NCBI RefSeq assembly: GCF_000247695.1
Contig: NW_004624779.1
Location: forward strand, 602,720-666,719
Source: Heterocephalus glaber
Taxonomy: Eukaryota > Chordata > Mammalia > Rodentia > Bathyergidae
DNA length: 64,000 nt
Direction of reading: 5' to 3'
Shown here: positions 1 to 10,659 of the stretch, one piece after another
Position numbering within the stretch: the stretch's first letter is position 1
Layout of the letters: each line of letters opens with the position of its first letter
Made by a program: the position numbers and the translations under genes
The notes under the pieces: model-generated
What the model saw: the letters and a program-made list of their open reading frames with translations, nothing else
Database searches by the model: none
Told to the model about the DNA's origin: nothing

Positions 1-690
1 TATTTCATCAACAATTATTAACATAATAAATAATGTCCTATTAAATGAATAGGAAAACAATTCTTTCAGGTCTTTATTTTATATTTTATTCCTTTGCTAT
101 AGTTTTAGGGAATCAATATTTGGTAATATGTCTGATATATAGAAATAGTTATATAGAATCCAAAACTTTAAAATAATAATTCAAATCATGTGTTAAGTGA
201 ATGTAAATGTGACTTACATTAATTTTTGTTCTATGCTATAGGTGAATATATCTAAAATAATCTTAAAACATGCTGGTCTGATTATCTTCTTGGGAGTTGT
301 TCCCTGGCTAATATAATTTTTCACCAGAAAAAAAAATTGTAAGACAGCAAGAGTGTTATAAAATAAAGGTGAAAGAAACAAAGGCTAAAAATATGATGCT
401 GACCCCCACACTTAGGTTCAATGTTGTTCTAATGTGATGGACTCTACTTGCGGCTCTCAGACATTGAGTAGCCTGTAGATGTCTTTACTCTGCCTGCACA
501 GGAGCTTCATGCTCAGGAGCCAGTACCTTCATGGGCAACTGCCCATACCTGTCCTTTTCTTCCAGGCTGACATTAATGGTAATTGAACACTCATTAATAA
601 TTTCCTTGGAATTATCAGGACTGATGGAAGCAATGACATAGCGTATTATAAAGCAGTTTATTTAACTATACACACTGGAGTTAATTTGTG
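1..690. other. Unassigned AT-rich non-coding sequence
   Basis: No open frame, repeat family or RNA gene is recognised. The part near 420-640 is less AT-rich. It has a pyrimidine tract ending in AG near 567 followed by sequence with several TAAT cores, but no matching donor or reading frame supports an exon. Confidence 0.5.
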
Positions 691-694
691 TCTC

Positions 695-1062
695 ACTCTT
701 TCAGAGTGAACATTGGTGTCCCTGCAAAATCCATATGTTGATGCTCTACTTTGTAGAGTGATACTATTTAGAGACTGGGCCTTTGGGAGGTAATTAGACT
801 TACATTTGATCATGAGAATCGGGATCCCATAGAAAGAAGAAAAGATATGCATTCTCCCTCTCTGTCTCTATGCATGTGCACACCAAGGAAAGGCCATGTG
901 AAGACAGCTAGGAAAGGGCCCTTCATCAAGAATCTGACCATACTGGCACCCCAATTTCAAACTTCCTACCTCCAGAACTGGGAGAAATAAATGGTTATAG
1001 TTTAAGCCATCCAGTCAGTTTCATTTCATTATAGCAGCCTGAATGCAGTGAATCATGCACAC
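695..1062 (+). mobile_element. MaLR-type LTR (MLT1/MST-like), degraded
   Basis: The sequence follows the known MaLR LTR order on the plus strand: 'aaaatccatatgttgatgc', then 'ggcctttgggaggtaatta', then 'cctccagaactgggagaaa' followed by the taaat signal, and a terminal stretch about 'atagcagcctgaatg'. It is a non-coding relic of an ERVL-MaLR retrotransposon with no internal region recognised beside it. The subfamily assignment is from memory of the family pattern. Confidence 0.75.
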
Positions 1063-2390
1063 TCTGTTTATTCTACTATTCTGTTACCTTGAAATATCCA
1101 TATTTGTATAGTTTACTTATCAAAGCCCAAGACACAATGAGATATCCTTTAGAGATGGATAAACAACGTTGGTTCTATCAGGGAAGAAGCGCACCTCAAC
1201 TATTCATCCAACATGACATAAAGGCCTATGTTTACTAATCTTTTAAAATCTATTTTCCTGGTTGCTTGATTTTTCCCTGCTTTCCCCTAATTACTTTGAC
1301 AGCCAACAGAGCAAAGCTCAGATCTGCTATGCAGCAGTGCAAAAATAATATGTTACTAAGTTTAATTGAGAAACATGGCCAATGTTCCATTTAAATCTTA
1401 GTGTAAGAAATAATTTATAATTATTTAAAATGCAAGCTCTTGTTTTTTGTATTTGCATATGTTCTAAACTAAGAAACTATGCTTAAAAAAGAAAGACCAG
1501 CGAGATTCTAATGGACCTTTAATCCATCTCAATATGGGGTATAATCCCCCCAATGTAAAATATATCTATTTGCAAAAACTAAGAGTATTTATGGCAAGCA
1601 GTGAGAGGTATTGTCAATGTGGTGACCAGAAAGCTTTTGGTAGGATCTCTGATTCATTTTCTGGATATTCACTGAACTAGACATTGCAAAGGCAATGAGC
1701 TAACAAAGGACAATCAGACGATATATTTTAAAATATTTTGGACATGGTTGACCAAATACTGCAGGGATATACAAGCTGAGTGGATAATTAATTCTGAAAG
1801 TTTGTGAACATGGCAAAGAATAGAACATTTCCAATGATATAATGAGGATGTAGTCATAAGCTCTATCATTGTTCAATGTGTATCTTTAGAATATTTGTGT
1901 CCAATTTAGAATAGAGTTAGAATTGGTGTGATCAGTGTGAGATGGGGTCACCTGTAGAAAAAAGAAAATGGTTGTTTTGTTGTTTTCTTTTTCTACCTAG
2001 TTTCAAAAATAAATGATATATATAAAACATTTTGTCCAATATGACATTTAGGTGTATTAAGAGTAAATTATTGGTGACTCATTGCTTTTCTTCAGTTCAC
2101 ACAACATTTTTTTCAAGATACTTATCAGTGCCCTTATTTTTTGACATAGCTATATACTTTAGGTTATACTCTAAAGTTCCAACCTAATCAAAATTCTTAT
2201 CCTCCTTATATGTCTCTTGTAAGCTACATGCCTTCCGCTGCTTCAAATAGAGTAGTAAGTACACTTGCATCCTTAAAATATATTTTAGCATTTTACTCTT
2301 TGGCATTAGATATTATTCTCCTTTCTGCTATGGATACAAACACCATAAATTGGAAAAGACATACTTCAACTGTCAGATCAAAAGTCCTTG
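1063..2390. other. Unassigned AT-rich sequence
   Basis: No recognisable gene, SINE or LINE. All frames are short and closed by frequent stops. Confidence 0.5.
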
Positions 2391-2472
2391 GGGCTGGGGA
2401 TTTAGCTCAGTGCTTTCACCACCTGCTGCACAAGCGTAAGGACCCGAGTTCAATCCCCGGTGCCAAAAAAAA
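2391..2472 (+). mobile_element. ID SINE (tRNA-derived) with target-site duplication
   Basis: Begins 'gggctggggatttagctca', carries an A box ('tagctcagtgc', last base altered) and a B-box-like 'gttcaatcc', and ends 'ggtgcc' plus an A run. The 10-bp repeat aaagtccttg (2381-2390 and 2473-2482) flanks it as a target-site duplication, as expected for L1-driven insertion. The frame reading through it is not a gene. Confidence 0.95.
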
Positions 2473-2714
2473 AAAGTCCTTGTTGAACATTTCTCGATAG
2501 TGTTTGTGAGAAAGACTGTTCAGAATTATTGGTAGTGCTAAATATAGAAAACAAAAGTTCAACAGTGAGACTGGAAAAAATTATGGAGATATATGTAAGG
2601 GAAATAGGTTATGTTATTAGGAAGATTAGTAAACACAAAATTACTTAGACTAGTCACTATAAAATATACTAAAATCACAGAGAAATAAAAATGTGATTCA
2701 CATGTGCCTATTGG

Positions 2715-3067
2715 CAACATCTGTTTGGAAGGTGATTGGGTTTTAAGGTCACCGTACTCATCAGAGGATTCATCAACTAATGAGTTTGGTAGCTGAAAGT
2801 GCTGTTAGGAGATGCGCCTTGGTTGCAGATGGGTCAATGAGGGTGTGACCTGGAAGGATGTATTCTTGTCTCAGGCTCCTCCCTTCTCTCGCTGCTTCCT
2901 GGCTGCCATGAATCAAGCACCTTTTCCTCCACCAGGTGCTCTGCCATCTTGTTCCTACCTTGGAGTCAGCCACCCATGGGCTGAAGCCATGAGCAAAAAT
3001 AAGCCTCTCCTTTTAAGTTGTGGTTGTTAATATTCTGTCTCAGTGACAGGAAAGTGACTAAGATACA
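2715..3067 (+). mobile_element. MaLR-type LTR (MST/ORR1-like)
   Basis: Shows the family order: 'gaaggtgattgggttttaa', then 'gctgcttcctggctgccatg', then 'gggctgaagccatgagcaaa' with aataag as degenerate polyadenylation signal, then 'ttttaagttgtggttgttaa' and a terminal 'gactaagatac'. A solo or truncated LTR. Open frames inside it are incidental. Confidence 0.85.
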
Positions 3068-4064
3068 TGTCAGTGCTGATGTGTGTGCAAGTGCTGCTTT
3101 GCCTCTTGTACCTGGAAACTTCATTGGCAGCGAGAAAAGACTGATAGGAGGAAAAGTTGGTGAGAGAGAAAGCACAGAATGCTACTTTAACTTCTGCTCA
3201 GAGTTAACACTCTGTCACTTTTCCTCATAGTCTAATGGACAACATCAGCAACATTGCCAAGCCTGAAAATGTAATAGAAATATATATTATATCTTCAAGG
3301 AGGTACTTGAAGTCACATGACAAAGGACAATATATACTATTCTTTTAAGGAATCGAGCTAATATTTAGGAATGATAATGCAGTCTGCCAAAGGTCCTAGC
3401 TGTATCTCTTATTGTTCTAAGTGAATGTCACAACTTAAGACATCATAAGTATCTATCCCAAGAGAATGAAATCTTGTTGGCTCCCAAAGTATACCAGATC
3501 TTTCTTATGACTTTTATTCACAATCACCAGCAGAAATATTATGGTGGGTAAGAAGGTACTGGGAAAAGAAAATTTTCTAGCATTTACATGACTTTTCAGA
3601 ACAACTCCAAAATCTCCAATGTCTATGAGACATGCATAACTCTGGCAGTTATATAGGCACAACAGCTGTCAACAGTAATTATCTCTGCAAATGATTAAAA
3701 ATACTACATGTATATGAAAGGAAGTAGGCTAATCTAACAGACTGGTGTTACCGATTCAAATGATGAAGGAAAATAAATATTGGACTTACTAATGTTTCTA
3801 GAATTGTCTCCAGATACTTTGCCAGCCCAAGGTGATGAAAAAGGGCAGGATTTTAGAGGAATGGCACTGGGAGCAAAGACATGAATATCACATGATGTTA
3901 TCAGAATTGCAGAAAAGTGTGCAGGGTAATAATTGCAGTTTTGAACGTGGGCACAATAGGCAATAGAACAATTTACAATAAAGAGAAAAGCCTACATATT
4001 ATTCTGTACATTTGTATTTTAAATTACGTGTTGGTCTTGTGCATTGGATTTTAAGCAATAAAAC
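3068..4064. other. Unassigned sequence
   Basis: No gene or repeat family recognised. Short open frames on both strands show no known motif. Confidence 0.45.
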
Positions 4065-4340
4065 AGTCAAGCTCAAACTTTAGCATGCTTGTGTAGTTTA
4101 TTTAAACCCTCCAAATTTTTTAAGGTTCTGGCCGAGAATTGCTAATTTAGCAGACCTGACAGGTGCTGGTTATACATGTTTTAATAAGTTCGTGAGGGCT
4201 GGGGATTTAGCTCAGTGGTTCCAGCACCTGCCTTGCAAGCGCAAGGTCCCAAGTTCGATCCCCGGTACCAAAAAAAACATAAGCACATGAGAGATTCTGA
4301 TTTAGATGATCAGGGAACCAAGCTTTGAGAAACAGCAAAC
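4065..4340 (+). mobile_element. MER5A-like hAT-Charlie non-autonomous element, interrupted by an ID
   Basis: The left part includes 'ctcaaactttagcatgc'. The right part includes 'agattctgatttagatgatc' and a terminal 'gctttgagaaac'. These match the beginning and end of the MER5A family in weak form. An ID element occupies 4196-4277 inside it. Divergence is high, so the subfamily is uncertain. Confidence 0.5.
4196..4277 (+). mobile_element. ID SINE with intact A and B boxes
   Basis: Starts gggctggggattt. The A box 'tagctcagtgg' and B box 'gttcgatcc' both match the RNA polymerase III internal promoter consensus, and the element ends 'cccggtacc' plus A run. Possible but poor flanking repeats ('aataagttcgtga' and 'cataagcacatga') suggest a decayed target-site duplication. 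Among the IDs here this copy keeps the best promoter boxes. Confidence 0.93.
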
Positions 4341-4812
4341 TAAACAAGCAAACAACAGATCTTTTTTAATACTCTTTAGATAAACACTTAGTGACATCCC
4401 AGAAGGAGCTATTTTTATATAATAATTTTTAAAATATAAGGACTGAATAATGACTCCCTGCATAAGCTTCTTTATTCTGTTGCTTTAAAATTTTTCAAAT
4501 CAGTCTGCACGATGAAAATTATTCATTATTCTCTAGCCAAAATTAGGTAATGTGCTAAAAAATATAAATTGGGCTTGGTCCATTATTTGTACATGACAGT
4601 TTCTGAAGAGACATTTTATATTTAATATTAAAGTCAGACAAGCTATATAGAAGCATTAATACAGAGCATTTAAAAATTAACAGAATATTCATCATTAAAA
4701 GGAAATATAAGCACAAGAGTTGCAAATAAAAATGCTCTGTCAATTTCACAACTACATGAATAACATTTTACCATAAAAACCTACTCATTAAAATTTTTAG
4801 GTTAAGTTTTTA

Positions 4813-4937
4813 CTCTTAATTGAACCAAAGGCCTTGCACATGCAAGGCAAGTGTTCTACCACTGAACTAGGGATGTAGCTTGGTGCTCTCCTAGGATGCA
4901 GAAAACTCTGGGTTCAGTCCCCAATACTGAAAAATAG
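4813..4937. mobile_element. Head-to-head pair of ID-type tRNA SINE fragments
   Basis: About 4813-4866 is the reverse complement of an ID/tRNA-like body: read on minus it gives 'gttcagtggtagaacactt' and then 'gcaaggcctttggttcaat'. About 4867-4937 is a plus-strand copy running from 'ctagggatgtagct' to 'gggttcagtccccaatactg'. The two meet at their 5' ends near 4866. Both are older than the well-preserved IDs elsewhere. Confidence 0.75.
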
Positions 4938-5164
4938 AAAAGGATATTATAGTTATAACAGTCTACAAATCTTTGGATTAATATGAATGAAATTCCATTA
5001 AAATCCATGCCTTGGGCACTTTTGACATGGCTGGATGGTAAAATCATTTGCATTAATGGTAGAAAATAAATTTAAATATGTTTAAAATATATTCCCATTC
5101 CACAATTTTACTTTTTATTTCCTAGTTATATTTTCAGTAGAAAAATGTATAATTATTGCCAAAA

Positions 5165-6610
5165 ACTTTTAACACCCTCAAGAATTAATAGAAACTAAAT
5201 CAACAAGATATGGAAAAACATTACCATCAGCTTCTCACTGAATCAATACAATACTCCAAAATGGCAGAATGCATATTCCTTTCAAAAGCTACAGAACACA
5301 TTCAAAATTTTCTAACTTTAAGGCTAAAAAACAAATTTTAACAAATTTACAGAAATTGAAATCATATACACACTCTGCTTTCTGACCACAATGGTATCAA
5401 ATTAGAAATCAGAAGCAGAATGATAAGAAGAAAATCTCCATCTAAAAACCATGATTAATCAAGGCTTAAAAAGAAGATCTCAAAGGAAATTTCTTAAAAT
5501 TATATTGAACTGACCAAGTATGAAATACAGTACATCAAAATTTTGTGGTGCATTGCTCTCACTCATTTAGAACACTAAACGTTTGCATTAGAAGAGAGAA
5601 ACTCCAATAAATAATATGAACTCCACCCCAAGAATCTTTGGAGAGAAGAGCAAATGAAATGCAATGCAAGTAGAATGAAGGAAAAAAATCAGAAGTAGAA
5701 ATCAATGAAATTTAAAACAAAAATTAGAAAAAATAAATGGGAAAACAGTTATTTGAAAAGATGGCAAAAATGAAAACTACTGGTAAAACTAGGACAGGAA
5801 AAATAGAAAAGATTCAATCTATCAATATTAGGAACAAAACAGGGTACCACTGTAGACCCTGCAGACATCAAAAGGGTAATAAAGAAATGCAGTGATTCAC
5901 CACACATATATTTGACAGTGTAGATGGACTAGATCTATTCCTTACAAGCTACCATATATAACCCCAAATGAAATAATCCGAATAGCCCTGTTAAAAGTTT
6001 TAATTTATAATTTATATACTCCTCCCCAAAGAATTTCAGACCCAGTCAATTCAACCAAAATTTCTCAAATGTTTAAAGAAGTAACACCAATTCTGCAGAC
6101 TATTACAGAAAATAGAAAGAATTTTAAAATTTCCTCTTTATCTTATCAAGCTAGAATTACTCTGATAACAAAGCCAGACATATATAGTGCAAAAACCTTC
6201 AAAATATTTGACCAATATCTCATATGAATGTATACTATCTTATATATGTTCAGAATATATGAAAACATTTGTATACGATGATTGATGAAGTTTTACCACG
6301 ATTGAATGGTCAGAAAGATCTGTATTTAAAAATCAATCAATAAAATCTACTATACTAACAGAATGAAGAATAACATGATTATGTTTATTAATGCAGAAAA
6401 ATCACTAGACTAAATTCATATCTCGCTGTTGATAGATTCTGAATTAAAAATAATGAGGAACATCCTCAAGTTTGTAAACATCCACTGAAACACAAAAATA
6501 TAGATTAAAGCTAATAGTGAAAGACTGAACGATTTCCTCTTAAAATCATTGATAAGTATGTTTACTCTAATCATTGCTATTCAACGTAGCACTGTGTTCT
6601 GACCAGAATA
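5165..6610 (+). mobile_element. Ancient L1 ORF2 (endonuclease to reverse transcriptase), degraded
   Basis: Plus-strand sequence follows L1 ORF2. A stretch near 5380-5415 corresponds to the endonuclease end ('tctgaccacaatggtatcaa', the SDHNG-type motif). Near 6030-6110 is the region with 'ctcaaatgtttaaagaagta', and near 6150-6180 'ctagaattactctgataac' (the TLIPKPD region). No frame stays open. The old L1 continues after the DNA transposon at 6613-6987. Confidence 0.85.
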
Positions 6611-6612
6611 TA

Positions 6613-6987
6613 TAGGGGGTTCTTGACTTACAAACTCAATTTGTTCCAGAGGGCTGGCTGTAACTCAAGTTGGTTAATTGAGGCCCAGGCTCCTTTTCAC
6701 AGACTTCAAAGTCTCTCTCCTGTGTACAGACAGATCTCAGTGTCCTTAGAGAGACATTGGCCTAGGGTTTCTTCATTAACCCCAAACAGGAAAGGATGTC
6801 ATAATGTCCTTCCAGAACTCTTTAGAAAGTTTAGATCTTCTTTTAAATCTGTATCTGAGACCATTTGGAAGCACAAGGGGCCAGCATTTTGGTTGTAACT
6901 CAAGACTTTGTTCATAAGCTAAAACTAAAATTTTGGTTATAACCCGAGTTGTTAATGTCAGGCCAATTGTAATTCAAGGGTCCACTG
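6613..6987. mobile_element. Tigger/pogo-like non-autonomous DNA transposon
   Basis: The ends form imperfect terminal inverted repeats: the left end ('ggggttcttgacttacaa') pairs with the reverse complement of the right end ('ttgtaattcaagggtccac'). TA dinucleotides at 6611-6612 and 6988-6989 fit Tc1/mariner-type target duplication. Phrases such as 'ttggttgtaactcaagac' are typical of the family. About 375 bp with no transposase frame. It lies inside the old L1. Confidence 0.8.
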
Positions 6988-6989
6988 TA

Positions 6990-7435
6990 CTTCAAGGAAA
7001 GGAAATAAAAAGCAGACATAAAGGAAGAAATAAAACTATTTCTACCTGCAGATGCCATGCCTATCTGCACAGACAACTGAAGGATTCTACAACATAATTC
7101 CTAGAATTATTGAGTCACATAAAATCACTAGATCAATACACAAAAGTTAATTGAATTTTTCTGGATTAGCAGTAGACATGAAGATGAGTTAAAACCTCAC
7201 TAAGACACCACTATAAACCTCTCAGAATGGCCAAGAAAAAGTGACAACACTAAATATTGGTGCAGATGCAGAAAAAAAAATGGATGACATTTAAATTAAT
7301 GTTGGGAGTATAAATGCTACACCCACTTTAGTAAGCAATTTAGCAGTTTCTTTTAGAAATTGGTATAATACCCCTTATTCTATAACTCAAGAAGTAGTTC
7401 CGGAATTGAGATGCTGTTCTTCAGAATACCTGATC
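6990..7435 (+). mobile_element. Continuation of ancient L1 ORF2 (RT core and C-terminal part)
   Basis: Resumes L1 ORF2 after the DNA transposon. The RT active-site region is recognisable at about 7045-7060 ('tctacctgcagatgccatg') but its aspartate pair is broken. The segment then jumps by internal deletion to the C-terminal part ('ctctcagaatggccaagaa', and later 'acccactttagtaagcaatt'). Dead copy, same strand as 5165-6610. Confidence 0.8.
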
Positions 7436-7689
7436 CTATGAAAGTGATGCTCTCTGTCTTCCCAGTTTTATTTCCTTATTGTACATTTCTCCTTTCTGCA
7501 CTGAACTTCTTTCTACACTTTCCCATGTAATACTTTGGAAGAGTGAAAAAACCACCCTGGCTCTAGGTAAGAAGAAAACAGCTCCCCAGGGACATATGAT
7601 GTGATTTCCTGTATGTCCTAGCTAGTATTAACACATGCTCTTTCTTCTGCCCTCTGAGAAGTAGACCATTATGTCAACTTCAGTAAGAA

Positions 7690-8145
7690 CCACCCAATTG
7701 ACTGGCTTAGCAAAGTTCTGGGTGTGACCAAATGGATTTACTGAAGATGGAAGAAGACCCACTCTCGGTGTGAGTGGCACCAATCCGTAATAGGCTTGTG
7801 GCCTGAATGGAAAAATAAAGGGAAAGAAGGAAGCTTTGCTTCCGTTTCTTCAGAAGAGCTCCAATCTATGACTTCATTTTGGACCTCTGTCTCCTGGCTT
7901 CCAGTGCAGATCTTTTAACTGACTGATATAGGCTTGCATGAGACTCTACAGTGAGCTCCAGGCCTTCCACTATTGACTGCATCCTAAGGATCTCCAGCTC
8001 GCAGACAGCCCTGGGACACTCAGCAGCTCAGCAGGCAGCCATTATATGGCTAGCTTGCAAATCGATATCTATATCCATAGATAGGTACAGAGATACAGAT
8101 TTTTATATTAAATCTCTCGCTCTCATGAGTACTGACTGATAACAT
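7690..8145 (+). mobile_element. MaLR-like LTR, degraded
   Basis: Pattern resembles an MLT-type LTR on plus: a 'ggtgtgaccaaatggattta' zone, then 'ggacctctgtctcctggctt', 'cagccctgggacactcagca', and a late 'ttaaatctctcgctctcatg' before 'gactgataac'. Boundaries are approximate. The frame at 7951-8139 lies inside it and is not a gene. Confidence 0.55.
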
Positions 8146-8439
8146 ACATATAGATTTGCTCTTGAAGCACTGGATGAACTTTTCTGTTTCAAACATGTGT
8201 GTAGGTTTGAAGCATGTTTTAATAAAAAGCAGAGCAATCAGAACTGTGTAATCAGAAGCTATTTTTCATCTATGATAAAATAATCATTACCAGACAACCA
8301 CGAAATTTAGGCTGAGAAGACTTCATCTAAGTTTGGATCTTTTTCCTTTGTGTTCTTTATGTTTTGTTGGTTAGATTGTCTAAATAAAGAACAATGCTGC
8401 CAGCAGTCATGGGAAGACAACAACCTAGATTCATATAAA

Positions 8440-8595
8440 ATTTCACAGTTGGAAAAGCTTTTCTATCTCCATTTTCCTTCTGAACTTCATATCAACTTTC
8501 TTAGATATTTATCATTTCCATTTTCTAGATGAGAAAAGTGGACCTCAGGGATGAGAAGGGACATATTCAAAGTTGTTCCAATTGTGATTATAAGA
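8440..8595 (-). mobile_element. MIR SINE fragment
   Basis: Read on plus, 'tccattttctagatgagaaa' followed by 'gtggacctcagggatgag' and 'acatattcaaagttg' matches the reverse complement of the MIR core (bases from the 'gaggaaactgaggctcagag' zone). Ancient and weakly preserved. Confidence 0.6.
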
Positions 8596-8599
8596 GACA

Positions 8600-9885
8600 T
8601 GTATGAATGTGAATATTCTTTCTGTGCCCTATGCAACAACTACTTCCCTAAAAAAGGCAATTGTTCAAGCAACATAATGAAATGACTTGGTCAAGCAGCA
8701 CAATAACTCCAATTTTTCCATGCTTGAGTGCTCAGACATATGTCTACACATGTTGTAATGAAATATAAAATCTGGCATTATTCTCAAAATAGTTGAATGG
8801 AGCTATCACAGCAGGTTCCTGGAAAATTGTTTTTAAAAAGCTTGACTTGTCTTTTCTATGAGTTTATGTATGTTTCTTGTCAGATGTGACCCCGGAAGTA
8901 TTTGTTATAAATTGTAAGATTGGAAAAATGCTTACATTTTAGATGTTTCATAATAACCACGTCTAAAAAGGCTATTTATTAATTCAAGTTTTCTGCACTT
9001 TCTTTCTTTCCAATTTGAAAGTTTAAATTCAAGGAATGATAGGAGGAAGGAGCCTGAGGAAGAAAAATTATTTCAAATGATTTGCTATTCAAGATAATTT
9101 CATCAGCATGTCTCTGGACTCCAGACAGCAAATAATGCAGAGAATTCACAATTAACAAGAAAATATGATGACCTCATTCATTATTAGTAATAATGCTATC
9201 TGAACTGCATGAGCTCCTTGACTTGGATGTTTATAATTGCTTTGAAATTTTATCTCATAAAGCTTTTTCAACACTGGAGAATTTCATTTAACTCTTATGA
9301 TACTATGCTAAGAATTAACTGCTGTAAATATGATCCTACAGTTCTTATAGAAATGGAAAAAGCACAGAAATAAAAAATAATGTGGAAAGTTTATGCCACA
9401 GAGGACAGGGATTCACAACAAACATGGAACATCTCTGTGTATTAATATCATAACCACAATCTGAACTCATTGCTTGTGTAATGTGTGTTTGTACACATGC
9501 AGAGTGCCAGTTAATTAATCTAAATTATTGAATTTTCTGATCTAAGAGGTTATGTGGGAAACGTGACTATTTTAACAAGTACTTTACCTAATTCTTTCTA
9601 AAATGCATCACACATTCTTGCTTATCAATATTTTTCTTTTTTTTTGTTACTGCTGATGAAGGATGTCAATGGGATTAGATACAAATACTGAAGATTTAGA
9701 CTCTCATCCTTGAATTGAGTACATGTGCTCAACCTCAATCATTCTATTTCAAAAGCCAACACCATGTTCTTCATACAATGTGGCACTGATGGTAATAGCA
9801 GTAATGAAAATGATAAAAGAACAGACTTTCAAATTCATGAGAAGTAGCTTTTTTACTAACTCCACCATTGTTCACTACTAGCCTC
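8600..9885. other. Unassigned AT-rich sequence
   Basis: No family or gene recognised. Stop codons are frequent in all frames. Confidence 0.45.
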
Positions 9886-9889
9886 TCAA

Positions 9890-10240
9890 TTTATATGCCA
9901 ACTATACAGAGGTACCCATTGTTCTCTGAATATTTCTTAATGTTGTTTTCTGGGTACTCTTTCTCATTTGTTTGTCTTGCTACCTCCTTCCCATCTTCTG
10001 ACATTCAGGTTGACCACATCAGAAAAGTCTTCCGAGGGGCTCCTCAAAGCCTACTCTTAACCCTACCGTGATCTATCATCTTTCTAGATTGTCACACTAG
10101 TTTGCTCTCTTCCTCTAGTAGACTGTAAGCTCTGTGAAGTCAGCAATTATTAGTTCAACATTGCTATATAGCTTGTGCCTAACACAGTATCTGGAATGAT
10201 GCACTTCTATAAAAGATTTCTGATAAGTGAATGTATGACT
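9890..10240 (+). mobile_element. L2 LINE 3' end
   Basis: Shows the L2 tail order: 'gactgtaagctctgtgaag', then 'ttgtgcctaacacagtatct', then a degenerate form of the 'gtgctcaataaatatttgttgaatgaatg' ending ('tttctgataagtgaatg'). Frames here are remnants or chance. Confidence 0.75.
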
Positions 10241-10424
10241 AGAACTATCTTTTATTTTAATATTTAGAACTTGTAGAATACTAGAATGCCATCTTACTGA
10301 TCTATCTGGACAGGGAAAAATGAAAAAGCTAACACTCAGAGAGATTAACATCTCAAAGTAGTTTGTGTTGGGGTGAGAACTTGAAGCCAGTCTAAGATGA
10401 AACAAATAATAATATTGAGTAAGT

Positions 10425-10655
10425 TTTACTTAGCACCACTTGGAATACAGGGAGTGTGGACAACACATTTCGATATATTATTTTACTGACGCCTTGAACA
10501 ACCCTACAGAGGGCAGCATAGATCATCCTATCCCTCTTTCCCAGCTGGGGACATTAGAGGTTAGAGAGCTTGTGTGACTTTCTTGAATAAAGAGACAGCG
10601 AGTCAAGCCCAGTTCTGACTCCAATTCTGTGTTCTGAAGGACTGGACTCTAAAAC
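10425..10655 (-). mobile_element. MIR SINE
   Basis: Plus-strand order 'ttgaacaaccctacagagg', 'ctctttcccagctggggaca', 'ttagaggttagagagcttgt', 'agtcaagcccagttctgact' is the reverse complement of MIR across its conserved core. One of the best MIR copies in the window. Confidence 0.8.
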
Positions 10656-10659
10656 TCAA

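Noticed and set aside
4196..4277. Possible functional tRNA gene, given good A and B boxes
   Set aside because: It is an ID SINE: it has the ID start and A-tail, lacks a tRNA acceptor stem, and is one of several copies.
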